NCBI RefSeq assembly: GCF_030864355.1
Contig: NC_083395.1
Coordinates: forward strand, 248,001-312,000
DNA from: Cutaneotrichosporon cavernicola
Lineage: Eukaryota; Basidiomycota; Tremellomycetes; Trichosporonales; Trichosporonaceae
Reading direction: 5' to 3'
DNA: 64,000 nt
Both the position numbers and the translations under genes were made by a program. The notes under the pieces were generated by a model. That model had not been told where the DNA came from. It worked only from the letters and a program-made list of their open reading frames with translations, and did not search any database. Of this stretch, positions 32,716-43,952 are shown in pieces (the stretch's first letter is position 1; every line of letters begins with the position of its first letter).

Positions 32716-34357
32716 ATGTCGTCCCCTTCACAGAACTCCAAGGAGGAGATCCGCCATGTAGAGCACACCAACGAGAAGTACTCGCCGGATGAAGGGCAGC
32801 ATGTCGAAGCCCGTAACGACGCAGGCGAGGTCGACATTGACGCCGGTTACGACCCCGCGGACGTCAAGCGCGTCATGCGCAAGATCGACTTCCGCCTCAT
32901 CCCCATCCTCACCATGATGTACCTCGTGCGTTCCATTGTCAACACCAAGCTGATGCCAGGTCTCGGCCATGGACCGTGCCAACCTCTCGCTTGCTCAGGC
33001 TGCCAACAAAAACCAGATGGTCAAAGACCTGGAGCTGCACATCGGGAACCGCTACTCGATTGCCACAATGATCTTCTTTATTCCCTACATCATCCTTGAG
33101 GTGCCGGTATGTGGAAACTTGCATTCCAAGAAACGCGCTGACATTCCAGTCCCAGGCCGGCCTCCGCGTATTCGGCGCCAAGATCTGGCTCGGCGGTGCA
33201 ACCGTCCTCTGGGGCGTCATGATGCTGTGTACGTTCCCCGAAGAGACTGGGCTGACATTCAGGCATGGGCTTTGTCAAGAACTGGCAGCAACTCACTGCC
33301 CTCCGTGCCCTCCTCGGTGTCTTTGAAGCCACTCTCTTCCCCGGCGCAGCTTACCTCATCTCATGCTGGTATCCACGCCGGTTTATGGCGACCCGCATGT
33401 CCTACTTTTTCATCGCCGCCATGTTCCTTCAGGCCTTCTCCGGCATCTTGGCCTGGGGTATTGGCGAGACCCTCCACACAAAGTCGGGCCTGCACGGCTG
33501 GCAGGTGAGTCTCTCAATATCAGATCATGCTAACGCTCAAGTGGATCTTTATCATCTACGGCCTCATGACCATCTTTATCGGCTTCTGCGCCATTGTTCT
33601 CATCGTCGACTTCCCAGACAAGGCAACGTTCCTTACTGAGGTGGAACGCGAAATCGTCCTCACTCGTATCCAACGTGACCGCAACGACGCCGTCTACGAC
33701 CACATCACCTTCAAGAAGGTCATGCACTACCTCACCGACTTCCGCATCTGGCTCTTCGGCCTCTTTTTCTGTGCGGCTGCCCTCTGCATCTACGCACTTG
33801 CCTACTTCCTCCCGCAGATTTTGGCCGGCATGGGCTTTGACAACAAGATGAGCCAGATCCTCACCGCCCCACCCTCTTTCTACTCGCCTATTCCGTGCAT
33901 CATCATGGCCAAGCTCGCCGACAAGAAGAAGTGGCGGATGCAGGTGGTCGCGTTCAACGCGCTCCTCACCATCATCGGTGTCTGCATGTTCTCGCAACTC
34001 TCCAAGGACCAGACGGCTGCGCGCTACGTCGGTGTTTTCCTCGCCGCAGGCGGCTGCCAGGCCTCAATCCCGCTCATCACGGCTTGGTCCCAGACCTGTA
34101 TCCGCTCGCAGTCCAAGCGCGCCGTCATGAGCGCCGTCGTCGTTGCATGGGGCGGTATTGGCGGTATCCTTGCTGGTGTCTCTTTCCGTCAAGCCGAGAA
34201 GCCCCACTACACCACCGGCATCTTCCTCACCGTCGGCCTTTCCGCGTTTGCTGTTGTCGGATCGATCGCCCTCTGGGTCTACTTTATGGCTGAGAATCGC
34301 AAGGCCGACCGTGGCGAGAAGATTCTCGAGGGTGACCCCGACTTCCGCTACCAGTAG
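32716..34357 (+). CDS. MFS transporter, anion:cation symporter (allantoate permease) type
   Basis: Five exons (32716-32925, 32960-33106, 33150-33228, 33263-33504, 33542-34357), 497 residues, introns 34-43 nt. A ~70-residue hydrophilic N-terminus leads to the first helix and the family hallmark MDRANLSLA. About 12 hydrophobic helices follow, split by the usual central cytosolic loop (VEREIVLTRIQRDRN). The sixth-helix region GVFEATLFPGAAYLISCWYP is typical of the Dal5/Tna1/ACS group, which import organic anions such as allantoate, nicotinate or dipeptides with protons. The substrate cannot be read from sequence. It is not clustered with an obvious catabolic gene, and 2.3 kb of empty DNA lies upstream. 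Confidence 0.92.
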
Positions 34358-34926
34358 AGTGGACATTTGAGTAAGGATCTTGGGAGTGTTGTATGTAGAG
34401 GGTAGTAGAGGGATGGGGAGGGTTGTACAATCAGTAGCGGCGGATAGGGACAGTAGGCAGTAGGTATAGTAAGAATGAAGCAGTCAAGCAATTCTATGCT
34501 AGGTGGGAGACAGTTTTCACAAGCTAACCCATTGGTCTGATTTTAAGATTGGTTGTAAAGGGGTTAGAGATTAGTAGAACATGAAATGTCACTCATCGTG
34601 AGGATGTCGTTGATTGCCACACTGGTTGTAATGCACAACCCCCGGAGTCTGTCAGATCTCCGTCCCAAGCAAGCTTTCGAGTCAACACTGCTACGCTAGC
34701 AGCTTGACTCAGCAAGGGCACTCACTGCTCACTGGAATGTCATGTTGGGGTGGTTGGGTGATGCGGAAGTACGAGCCGCTAAATCGAGCTAAGCGAGGTC
34801 GGCTGAGTCATTTGGACTGCGTGTACTGGCGGTGACTCACCACCAACATGCTACGCCACCACCATATCTACTTTGCATTCATCCATTCCATCTCCCTCGG
34901 CGGGGCTTCCATATTCTCTCACAGTC
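34358..34926. other. Intergenic, 0.57 kb
   Basis: Transporter 3' flank then the acetyltransferase promoter. No repeat or RNA gene seen. Confidence 0.55.
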
Positions 34927-35577
34927 ATGTCCGCCATCGTCCTTCCTTCCGAGCCTCCCAGCGGCACCTCGAGCCCGCCGCCAATCACAATCCGGCCCCG
35001 TCAGCCGGAAGACATGCCGGCCCTCTGTGACCTTTTGGGACGGCAGCAGTCTGCCACTCTTTATCCGGTCCAGTGGCCGCTATCGATGCCTATCCCCGAC
35101 TTTATCGCGCGCCCAGGCGAGATGGTAGCCTTCGTTGCTGAATCCTCTGGCCAGATCCTGGGACACGTGGCCGTGCGGTATGGTCCTCACGGCCCAGCCA
35201 ACGAGCGCGAGTTGACGGTCCGCTGGGCAAAGGCGCACGGCTGCGCCGAGGAAGACGTGCGCGTCATCACCGTTCTATTCACCGACCCCGCGTGGGCGGG
35301 CAAGGGCGTCGGGTCGGCCCTCTTCCGCGCCGCGACCCAAGCGGCGTTGGCGGGCGGCGGGCGGCCATGTCTCGACGTTGTTGTGTCCGACAATGGCCCG
35401 CTCGGGTTCTATCAGCGCCGCGGGTGGGAGATTGTCGGCGAATGGGACGCGCCGTGGGCCATGGGCAAGTTTCTCGTGTACCTAATGATTCTGCCAGTGG
35501 AGGCGGATGGTGTGACTAATTCGAATGCATCGGCGACTCCAGGACCAGCTACGCGGGTAGACGCGACTGGCCCGTAG
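34927..35577 (+). CDS. GNAT N-acetyltransferase
   Basis: Single exon, 216 residues, start chosen at the ATG directly before ITIRPRQPEDMPAL, where the fold begins within 25 residues. Acetyl-CoA binding motif A is present: VRVITVLFTDPAWAGKGVGS with the pyrophosphate loop (Gly-Lys-Gly-Val-Gly). Motif B follows as VVVSDNGPLGFYQRRGWE, with the FY..RGW typical of small-molecule and antibiotic-type GNATs. The C-terminal 25 residues are Thr/Ala/Pro-rich and look like a tail. The acceptor is unknown; a small metabolite or peptide is likeliest. It sits between two MFS transporters in the same direction but about 0.3-0.6 kb from each, so linkage of function is speculative. Confidence 0.85.
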   Translation: MSAIVLPSEPPSGTSSPPPITIRPRQPEDMPALCDLLGRQQSATLYPVQWPLSMPIPDFIARPGEMVAFVAESSGQILGHVAVRYGPHGPANERELTVRWAKAHGCAEEDVRVITVLFTDPAWAGKGVGSALFRAATQAALAGGGRPCLDVVVSDNGPLGFYQRRGWEIVGEWDAPWAMGKFLVYLMILPVEADGVTNSNASATPGPATRVDATGP

Positions 35578-35912
35578 CAGCCTTGTTGGGTGCTGTTTCG
35601 AGCCATGATTGAGCTGCTGTTTAGAGCATCTCACAGATGCATAGATTTGTTTCTACGCCTGTAGCGTATCGCTCCAACGAGACCAGTACGTTGCCGAGCC
35701 AGATGAATCGAGACAGTGCTTGCAGTGATTCAAGCAATCGACTCGACTTGAGAGTTGGTTGGTTGATACGGCCATTTCTCAGCCGTGACGTCAACACAAC
35801 CACATGTTCTCGCTTAATGCCGGCCCATGCCGGCCCACCCGGCACCAGTTCAACCACCATCAACCAGCCCGACATACACTTGACTTCTCACCACAACTAT
35901 CGCCTCGGCACG
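35578..35912. other. Intergenic, upstream of the monocarboxylate-type transporter
   Basis: 335 bp with no gene or repeat seen. Confidence 0.5.
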
Positions 35913-37476
35913 ATGAGCACGTCCGACATCGCGCTCGAGCGCATCCCGCCCCACTCCGAAAGCTCTTACTCTCCCGAGTCGCCGTACGCCTCCGCCCCGG
36001 GTCCCTCCATAGCTCAAACACCCGACAGCGGCTCGACCAAGCAAGCGCGCGATGAGATCGAGCCGCCAGCCTCCCCCGTCTTGACCGACCGGGAGGTAGT
36101 GCCGCTCGCAAAGGCCGACTACGGTCGCGAGGCGTGGCTCTTCCTCATTGCCGGCACGGTGATCGAGACGACCGTGTGGGGCCTCCTAAACGCCGTAGGA
36201 GTGCTCGAACACTACTGGGCCGAGGAGCAGTTCCCAGGCCATCACGACACCGTCACCGTCGCAATCGCGCTGATGAACGGTCTGTCGTTCCTCGGCGTAG
36301 GGTTTGTCGGCCCGTAAGTCTACCCGAGGCCAAGCTGATACAGTCTCCTCACGACCTTTCCGCAATGGAGCAAGGGCGCGCAAATCGTCGGCCTCGTCAT
36401 CTCCACTGCCGGGCTGATTGGCGCAGCCTTCGCCACTAGCCCAACACAGCTCATCGGGACTGTAGGCGTGTTATACCCCTTCTCAGCAGGTGAGTAAACG
36501 CAGGATCCGCTAATCAGCTCTATACCTCCCCTGCGCGACGCTAGTGTATGAGTGGTTCTACGAACGGCGCGGTCTGGCCACTGGTATCATGTTCGCCGGT
36601 ACGGGCGTGGGCGGTACTGTCTTCCCGTTCCTCCTCGACGGTCTCCTCAAACGCTTCGGTCACAAGGCGACGATGATATCCTTCGGTGTTGGCTATGCGA
36701 TCCTCAACTCGATATCGCTGATCTTCATCCGCCGCCGAGTGCCGCTCGGTGGTGCGGTCGTGCGTCGCCGTCCAAAGGTCGAATGGCGGCACTTTGCGAC
36801 GTGGACGTTCGCGTGCGGATTCCTCGTCATCCTCCTGAGCAGCATGGGCAACTTTACACCCACCCTCTGGATTCCCAGTGCGTCCTACTGTCATATCCGC
36901 TAACCCCAGCGTTTGCGGACAAGGTCGGTGCCCATAAGCCTGGTGGTGTCGCCCTCGTCGCCATCATGAACGGTGAGTCCCATGTCTGCGACTAATGCTG
37001 ATAGCTAGCCGCTTCAGTTCCTGGCAACCTCGTCATGGGCTGGGTCTCAGACCGCGTGCCCACCAAAGTGATGATCATGATCATTTGCTTTGGCGGCGCC
37101 ATTGGCGTACTCCTCCCATGGGGATTGGGGACGACTTCGGGCCCACTGGTCGTCTTTGCTCTCATCTGGGGCCTGACGGCTCTTAGCATGCCCAGCATCT
37201 GGAGCAGGATCATCACTCCGATCTGCCAGAATGATGCGACCCTCCCAGCCCTCGTGTTCAGCATCTTCGCCAGTCTTCGAGGTGTCGGCAACGTCACCGC
37301 CGGGCCGATCAGTAACAAGCTCCTCAAGGTGGACGCGTTTCGCGGCGCGGCCGGGGCATACGGAACGAACTTTGTGCGTAGACGCGCAGGAGAGCTGACA
37401 ATAGGGCGCAGTACTGGTGTACACAGCCGTCACGACGTTCGCGGGCGGCGTCTTCGGGGCGCTGTTCCCCGCTTAA
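35913..37476 (+). CDS. MFS transporter, monocarboxylate-porter type
   Basis: Six exons (35913-36313, 36344-36489, 36518-36877, 36910-36972, 37009-37373, 37405-37476), 468 residues. Introns are 30, 28, 32, 36 and 31 nt, among the shortest in the window. A ~70-residue Ser/Pro-rich N-terminus is followed by REAWLFLIAGTVIETTVWGL (helix 1), the LPCATLVYEWFYERRGLATG segment before helix 5, GNLVMGWVSDRVPTKVM after the central loop and a last helix ending FAGGVFGALFPA. The YEWF.ERRG.A.G pattern marks SLC16/MCT-like fungal porters, which move monocarboxylates or related acids. The substrate is unknown. Confidence 0.9.
36490..36517 (+). other. 28-nt intron
   Basis: GTGAGTAAACGC to CTAATCAG; removal joins SA|LYLPCATLVYEWF in frame. 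The shortest intron I find in the window. Confidence 0.75.
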
Positions 37477-38431
37477 CGGGCACAAGGAGCGACCGGCCGA
37501 CTGGGCCTCGTCGCTCACAGCCCGGCACGACGGTGCAGTTGCCCGGACTCGGTGCTGCTCAAGGCGAAAGCTGGACGAGTTGGAAACTAACTATCCATGC
37601 GCTGCCGGCTGCTCATCGACCGACGCTCGTGCTAATGATGCGCTGTACCAACTGGGCTACCCCCTGATGACTTGCAGCTGGGCCTGTAGACGCAGACGTA
37701 GACGTACGGGAAATGCATCAGTATCAGCTGCTATGTGTCTCCATTACCAAGTGGTAGGGGTTTCGGGCCTCGTGATCAGGCTTGGGGATTAGGAACGGAC
37801 CCGGATCTCTAATTGAGCATTAGGACGGCAACTTCTCTTGGTTTCGTTGTCTGCCATGGCACCCGTCTCGTATGGCCATATCCTCTTGCCAAAGACCCAA
37901 GCTGACCCGGATGGCCCTCTGTGAAGAGTTCTGAATACATAGCTCGAAGTTGGCCCGACCTCATTTTCTTCAGTTTCTTCAGATTGCCTGCACCCATCGC
38001 GACGCAACACCCCGAAAAACAACTCTTCAAGATCCCAAAGCACCTCATATAAATCCTATACCCCAATGCACCCGCTCTCATGTAAATCCTACACCCCAAT
38101 ACATCCCAGTTTGCCCCGCGCGCTCTTATATTAATCCTACACCCCCATACATCCCAGTGCCCAGCGCGCTCTCGCCAAACCCACATCGAGCACAAACCAT
38201 GTTTTCTCCTCACCCAAGCAATCTCGGCATTTTAAAGGCACGTGGCCTGTGCCTTTGATTCTGGCTAAACTGTCCTCACCTGGGGTCATCTTAAATTTTC
38301 CCCCGTTTTTTTCTGTCCAACTCAATCACAGCGTGGCGTGCGGAATGGGTGGTAAGTGGTACAAACGTCTGCACATCTCTACAGTCTATTATCTACTAGG
38401 TCTATGATCTATGATCTATGTCTTGACCAGC
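37477..38431. other. Intergenic, 0.95 kb, with degenerate repeats
   Basis: Lies between convergent genes. Contains three degenerate ~45-bp units near 38050-38165 and a (TATGATC)n run near 38398-38420. No gene supported. Confidence 0.55.
38050..38165. repeat. Degenerate ~45-bp tandem repeat
   Basis: Three diverged units sharing ATCCTACACCCCAATACATC; the drift suggests an old expansion. Confidence 0.65.
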
Positions 38432-39232
38432 TCACGCATCGGTACCGATGCCGCCGGCGCCGGCGAACGCCGTGCCGTCATTGTCCCCGTCCTCCGGGTC
38501 CGGGTCGTACATGAACGAAGGGTTCTTGCTCTCGTAATTGACGTATGCGCGGAACGGGGTTGCCAAGCCCCCAGCATGACCGGGACGGAAGTTGATCATC
38601 TTGACACCGAGAGTCTCGGCCGCGCAGTGGCGTACGACCCAGCCAGTACAGGCGATGATCTTTGTGTCCGGGCCCGAGAGGGCACGCGTCGTCTGCGCCG
38701 CCTTGGAAAAACACTCGGCGTTGACGTATGGTGGGTCCACCAAGACGACCGCAGCTTGCTCCTTCATTCCGCCCAGGGAGAGGGGGCGGGCAAAGTCGTA
38801 GAACCGAAACTCGGGGAAGACGGAGAAACGCGAGTCGTATTCGAGGAGAAGGAGTTTGTTCGGCACGCCCATTTTCTATTGTTAATAGGATTACAAGGGG
38901 AAAAAAAAACATACCTTGAGCATGAGGAAGACGGACGGGCTCGAGATGAGAACGATCGTCCCGCCCTTGGCTTGCGAGACACACTCGCGGGCGAGCTTGC
39001 GCGCCGTGTTCTCGTCGTTCCAGAACTGGCTCATTCCCCACAACTCGGGAAACGCATCCATCGACCACTCCTTATCGGCGGAGAGGTTGTCAGCGGCCGT
39101 ATAGGCCGCTGCCATCTCTTCGAGAGCCTGTGAGTCGGCCATGAATTGCGCAAGGGCCGAGACGGCAGCAGAAGAGAGACCGACTTCAGGAGAGCTGCCG
39201 AGCGGGACCGGGTGGGAGGCGGTGGCGAGCAT
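38432..39232 (-). CDS. EFM5: EF1A lysine methyltransferase Efm5 (EEF1AKMT1/N6AMT2 family)
   Basis: Two exons (38915-39232 and 38432-38875), 253 residues, around a 39-nt intron. Family landmarks are in order: LSQFW-like MSQFWNDENTARKLA, the first strand of the methyltransferase fold IVLISSPSVFLML, LLLLEYDSRF with the SAM-binding acidic residue, FRFYDFARPLSL, and the catalytic VLVDPPYVN (DPPY 153-156), then KIIACTGWVV and FRAYVNYES. The family methylates Lys79 of elongation factor eEF1A in yeast; the DPPY motif once led to annotation as an N6-adenine DNA methyltransferase. The C-terminal Asp/Gly-rich tail (DPDPEDGDNDG) is longer than in most relatives. Confidence 0.93.
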
Positions 39233-40529
39233 TGCGGACGTGGATGATAGTGCGAGGGGGAGGCGATATGGGGTGGAAGGGGGCCGTCGAAACCATCAAA
39301 TTGTTTGCGATGGAGGAGAGTGGTGGGCAGTCTGGGGATAATATGTCTTGTTGATCTGCGCGTCGCTCGGCGACGGCGCGTCAGATTTTTCCACCCCCCT
39401 GCCCTGGGTTCTGGAGATCTGGAGAGGGGCCGAACCGGGGGGACGGACCTCTTGTGGACCGCGTCATCTTGGCTTGCGGAGAAGTGGCTTGCGTCGGACT
39501 GGTTTGGTCTGCTTGGCGCCCAGAGGAGGGGGGCCAGAGTCAAACGGACCCCTCAATTAAGGGTCCAAATCTACCTGCTGGTCTTGGCACCGAGTCGGAC
39601 CAAACCACCATCAACGTTCGTCCGGTGCCTTTTGGTTGCTTGGCTGGGATGTTAAACCATAACATGCGGCCCAGCTGTGGGGTTGTTGTTGGGAGAGTTA
39701 TAGGGAGAATGCATACACATTGCGCAGGAAGAGGAGGATGCGTTGTCACTCAATTCGCCGAGATACGAGTGGAGATTATCGGGGTTTTGCCGCTCAAACT
39801 CGGTCCGGCCGCTCTCTTTCCGCTTCTGATTGTCGCGTGGACGTTCCGAGATCCGTCGGGGACGACTTTGTTACATTTCCTCGCTGTTGTTTTGATTCCG
39901 CAAAGGGTTCGTTTAGAGGTAAAACATACCAGTTCATTCCTAGCCAAGCTGGTGTGTTCCGCAAAGGTCATCTCGCCCGAAAGGCCAGTCCTCGACAAGA
40001 TCTAATGAATAGACTTTGAAAAAATGGAAAAAGGCAGCTCAAGGTGTACGCTATAAGTAAGGGATTGAGAGGGTTAAAGCTCACACTACCATCTGGTGGC
40101 TCATCCTCTGGCCTTGTAGACCGACTTCTCCTCTCCAACATGCTGTCTGCTGATGCCGGCCACACCGGAGGTACAAGCCCGTTGCAATCGAGCCGTAGCC
40201 GTCGTCACATGGTTTGGAGAGCAGTGCAGAGGGCGCAGCCTGAGTGACGCTCGTTCAAGTATACCGCAGTAGGGGACAGCAGGTGAGGGGCCTGCTGTCC
40301 GCGACTGCGGGGTCGAGCTCATGGTCCAACCTCGCACCAAGCACCGCCCTACTTTGGGCTCGACGGAAGGCTCTGGTGAACAGCCCAGTTGAGTTCGAAT
40401 GCGTCAAAGTCGAACAGGAACGTGTCAAAGAGCTCTCCCCCCCCAGGGACCGAGACGTCCTTCTGCCATTAGCACCTTGACACCGTCGACCAGCAGCGTT
40501 CAGAGAGGTATGGTCACAGGGGCGATGAT
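39233..40529. other. 1.3 kb intergenic stretch
   Basis: Upstream of Efm5 (minus) and downstream of the transcription-factor gene (minus). Short direct repeat TTCCGCAAAG at about 39897 and 39957. Frames up to about 180 codons lack motifs and coding bias. Confidence 0.5.
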
Positions 40530-42441
40530 TTAGGACCTTGCGCCCAGCCGTATTGGATAAAGCTTAGCCTTATGTTCACTGAAAACCCCAGAATGGGGAG
40601 CAGGATGGGAGGGGTTCAGGCGTTCGTGCCATGTGAAGCGGAGCTCCTCCACTCGGCCCAAGTAGCTAGCCACATCAGCACTCACCGGCGGGTCCAGGAA
40701 CGCGCGCACCGCCGCCACGAACGGCGTGATGCTCCACCGCTTCGCAAGCATCTCGAGGATGCGAATCGCACGCCGCAAGTCCGCCTTAAGACGATTTGTC
40801 CTGCTGTCAGCGCATTCAAGAGGGGACTCACGCAGCAGGGCCCGGCTCCTCGCGCTTAGCGGCGTACACGAGAATGAGCGCAGCGAAGAATACCATATCG
40901 ACATATCCCGGCCACATCACGCTCTCGCCCTTCCCAGGCAAGCCACAGCATTCGACCGCCCTGCGTTGGCGACCGTCGAGCTCGTGCGCCAGTGTGCGCA
41001 GAATCACTCGGGCGCTGGCCACACATGTCTCTAGTGCGTACGTGTGCTGCAATGCGGTTGGGGCGAGACTGAGTGCGGGGCGAGAGAGTGCGATCACCTG
41101 CTGTCGGTACAGGCAGGTGAAGAGGGTTTTGTAGGGCGAGCGAACGTCGTCTGCGTCCGGTGTCTGGTGTTAGCGCTGCCGGTGAAGGACTGACAGCCTC
41201 GCCGTCGGCGTCAAAGCCAATGTCGTTCCACCAGCGCTCGAGCTCAGTGCGCAGCTGCAGTGTCTCCTGGGCCTGGATCGAGCGATACCGCAGGCTCTTG
41301 TTGAATGCCTCCATCGCCTGGCCCATCAGACGTGAGATGCCGACGAGCGAGAACGCCGGAAGTAGACGCTGCCGCTGTGGCTCAGCGGGCTGGTGGCTCT
41401 CGACACTCTGTCCCTGAACCTGTGGTGAAGTCGATAGGGGTTCATGCGGTGACTCGCTCACGCGCCGCCGTTTTCGCCGGTCCTCGGGGCTGGCTTGATC
41501 ATGACGTGCTGGATGGCCTTCGGGGCTGGGGGGACAGAGGGGATGCTGCTCGCTACCACCAGGAACACACGTGTCGACGTCCGTGTCGTGCAGCATGATC
41601 GGAACCCCAAACTCGGCGGTGAGCAGCCGGTCAAGGGTGTACAGCGACCAGAAGACGCGCTTGCGCATCTCACGCTCAGCGGTGGACGTAAAGGTACCCG
41701 GATACCGGTCTGGGCAGCGGTGGAGGCCGGCCTCAAAGGCAAGTTCTGGGCTTAGTTCAATCAGGTGATGACGTACTGGTCACGGTGCCGCTGAGGTGCA
41801 TGGCAGGGCGGAGGCGGCGGGAGAGATACATGAAGAGCATAAGGGCCACGAGGGCTTGGATCGCGAACAAGTCATTGATGCTACCACCCTGGCACGCACT
41901 GAGGACCAGGTGGCCCAGCATTGTTGCTTGGCTCGTGGATGCTAAGCGAGGGAAACCGGCGCGCGCGGCGGTCCCATCATCGCCGATCGCGACAATGGCT
42001 TTGAAGATCGCCGTGAGTGCCAAACTCTCAGCGGGGGAGAGGAGGAAAGCCGGGCCGTCAGGCCTGGTCGTGGCAGCGGTGAGGGCGGCCTCGTAGGCGG
42101 AGAGGACGTACGCGCCGTCGAGGAAGGGGAAGAGAGGGTGCCATGTCTCGAAGTAGGATTCTAAGGCAGCGCGGAGACCGGCAGCCAGGAGGTCAGAGGC
42201 ACGGAGACTGAAGTGCTCGTACACCACACTCTCATCTGGCTCATCGGCGGCGCGACTCGTAAACGCCTGCTCGATGCCCGGTGCTGCGGCGTCGGCCTGC
42301 GCCCGTACCGTGTCGGCGAGGTAAACGCCAGACGCGGACCCCGCGAAGCGAGGGAAACCGCTCTTCGGTCAGCTTGTCTGCAGGGACACACACTGGAGAA
42401 GCGTAGAAGCGGCCGCGTTCGTATGATTGGTTTGATTCCAT
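40530..42441 (-). CDS. Fungal transcription-factor-domain protein without a zinc cluster
   Basis: Five exons (42394-42441, 41777-42362, 41195-41745, 40832-41163, 40530-40800), 595 residues, four introns of 31 nt each. The protein contains the fungal_trans middle homology region: LESYFETWHPLFPFLDG, a helix-rich middle, then TSTAEREMRKRVFWSLYTLD and the C-terminal YKTLFTCLYRQQVIALSRPA. No Zn2Cys6 cluster is found in the first exon or upstream, where only 194 bp separate it from the divergent kinase gene. Such cluster-less regulators can act by dimerising or through another DNA-binding partner, or a short upstream exon was missed. The last exon's end is the least certain. Confidence 0.8.
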
Positions 42442-42635
42442 GGAAGATGATGCGGAGCCGAGATGTTTCCAGAGGTGTCACTTGGCAAGTCGGGCCTCCT
42501 TCGCTCCCGAAAGGCCGGAATCACTTTGGTCCGCTTTCCACGTGTTCAACAGCTCCGCTCCGCACTCTACTTGCGTCCACCACCCTCCCACTCTACACTC
42601 ATCTCATTCACCTCTTAAGCCCACTCACGCCCGAC
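42442..42635. promoter_or_regulatory. Short divergent promoter, regulator / glycerate kinase-like
   Basis: Only 194 bp between the two start codons, so regulation of the two genes may be coupled. Contains CACGTG at 42539-42544, an E-box-like palindrome. Confidence 0.5.
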
Positions 42636-43752
42636 ATGAACTCACTATCTCGCACCATGACTGTCGCCCAGCATATCCGGTACAAGGCGGAACATATTGC
42701 CGCGTTCGTCGCCGGCCAGCGCAAACAACTGAAGGCAGACCGGCCGCTGCTCGTGTCCATGCAGGGGCCGCAGGGGTGTGGTGAGTGGGATGGGGATGGG
42801 GAAAGATGTGCTAGAGCTGATATCAGGTAAGAGCACCCTTGCGGCGGAACTTGTCCACGTCCTAAACGACCAGGGGATAAAGTGCGCCGTCGCATCGATG
42901 GATGGTGAGTCGTTGGGTGGGCAGGGGGCAAGGTGTGCGGGTGGGCGCGAGTGTCGACCGATGCGGTTCTTCGGCAGTGACAGACAACCTACACGCGTAC
43001 TCTTCATCCTGGCCCACATTCCAAGAACATGGAATCCATCAGAAGCCAACCACCTCCATCAACTCTCGGCACAGCTGACAGCAGACTTCTACCTCAGACA
43101 CGCGGGACTCAAGGCCGTCGCGGCGGCGCATCCCAGCAACGCAATGCTGCAAGGCCGCGGTCCGCCGGGAACGCACGACCTCTCTTTACTGGCCGATGTC
43201 TTGAACTCGCTTCGAGCCCGCTCACCCTCACCATGCAGTCCGCTCTTCCTCCCGACGTTTGACAAGTCGTTGCACGGCGGGGAGGGTGACCGCGGCCATC
43301 TAGTGCCACTGAAGGAGAGACTCGACGTCTTCGTCCTCGAGGGCTGGTCGCTGGGCTATGGCCCGCTACCCGAGTCCATTGCCCGTGAACGATGGGCGAA
43401 GGGCAAGACGGCCAGCCAACATGACTTTGAGAGCATCCAGACGCTCAACACCAATCTCGCCGAGGTGGAGGCGCGGATTGGTGGCCTTTTCGATTGTCAT
43501 GTCTGCATTACGCCCATGGATTTCTCGTTCGTATACGAGTGGCGCACGGAACAGGAACATCGGATGAAGGAGAAGAATGGAGGACGGGGGATGAGCGACG
43601 AGCAGGTGCAGGCGTTTGTGGACCGGTACATGCCGACATATGAGGTGTTTGGGGATGTGAGGCCCAAGCGCGAGACGCTTACCATCACATTCAACCGTGA
43701 GAGGGAGATTGTAGAGCCAAAACGCGGGGATGACGGACGTAGTCGAATGTAG
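42636..43752 (+). CDS. P-loop kinase, D-glycerate 3-kinase / Tda10 type
   Basis: Three exons (42636-42780, 42827-42904, 43085-43752), 296 residues; the second intron is 180 nt. Walker A is split by intron 1 and rebuilt as GPQGCGKST (44-52). The acidic pair DDFYLRHAGL (Asp74, Asp75) spans intron 2. NAMLQGRGPPGTHDL, PTFDKSLHGGEGDR and LEGWSLGYGPL match glycerate 3-kinases of the plant GLYK and yeast Tda10 group, which phosphorylate glycerate to 3-phosphoglycerate. The start could also be the ATG seven codons later. The protein ends SRM, which fits the [SAC][KRH][LM] form of PTS1. Kinase class is strong; the glycerate substrate is probable. Confidence 0.87.
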
Positions 43753-43952
43753 CGAGAGCATATGCATAGTAGTTGTTGCCGAGGGTGCTTCCGACCTGGT
43801 CCATGCTCACTGGGTCAGGTATCGACTCAGTTGAGACTTGAGACTCAACGAACAGGCTTGAGCAACGATGTGCCAAAAGGAACACATCGGATCCGGCCCG
43901 AATCGAAGCGGGTCGCGTCAACCTCCACTCTGCTACTGGGCTGCCACCCATA

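Noticed and set aside
39454..40005. 183-codon plus-strand frame upstream of Efm5
   Set aside because: No domain and codon use unlike neighbours; probably chance.
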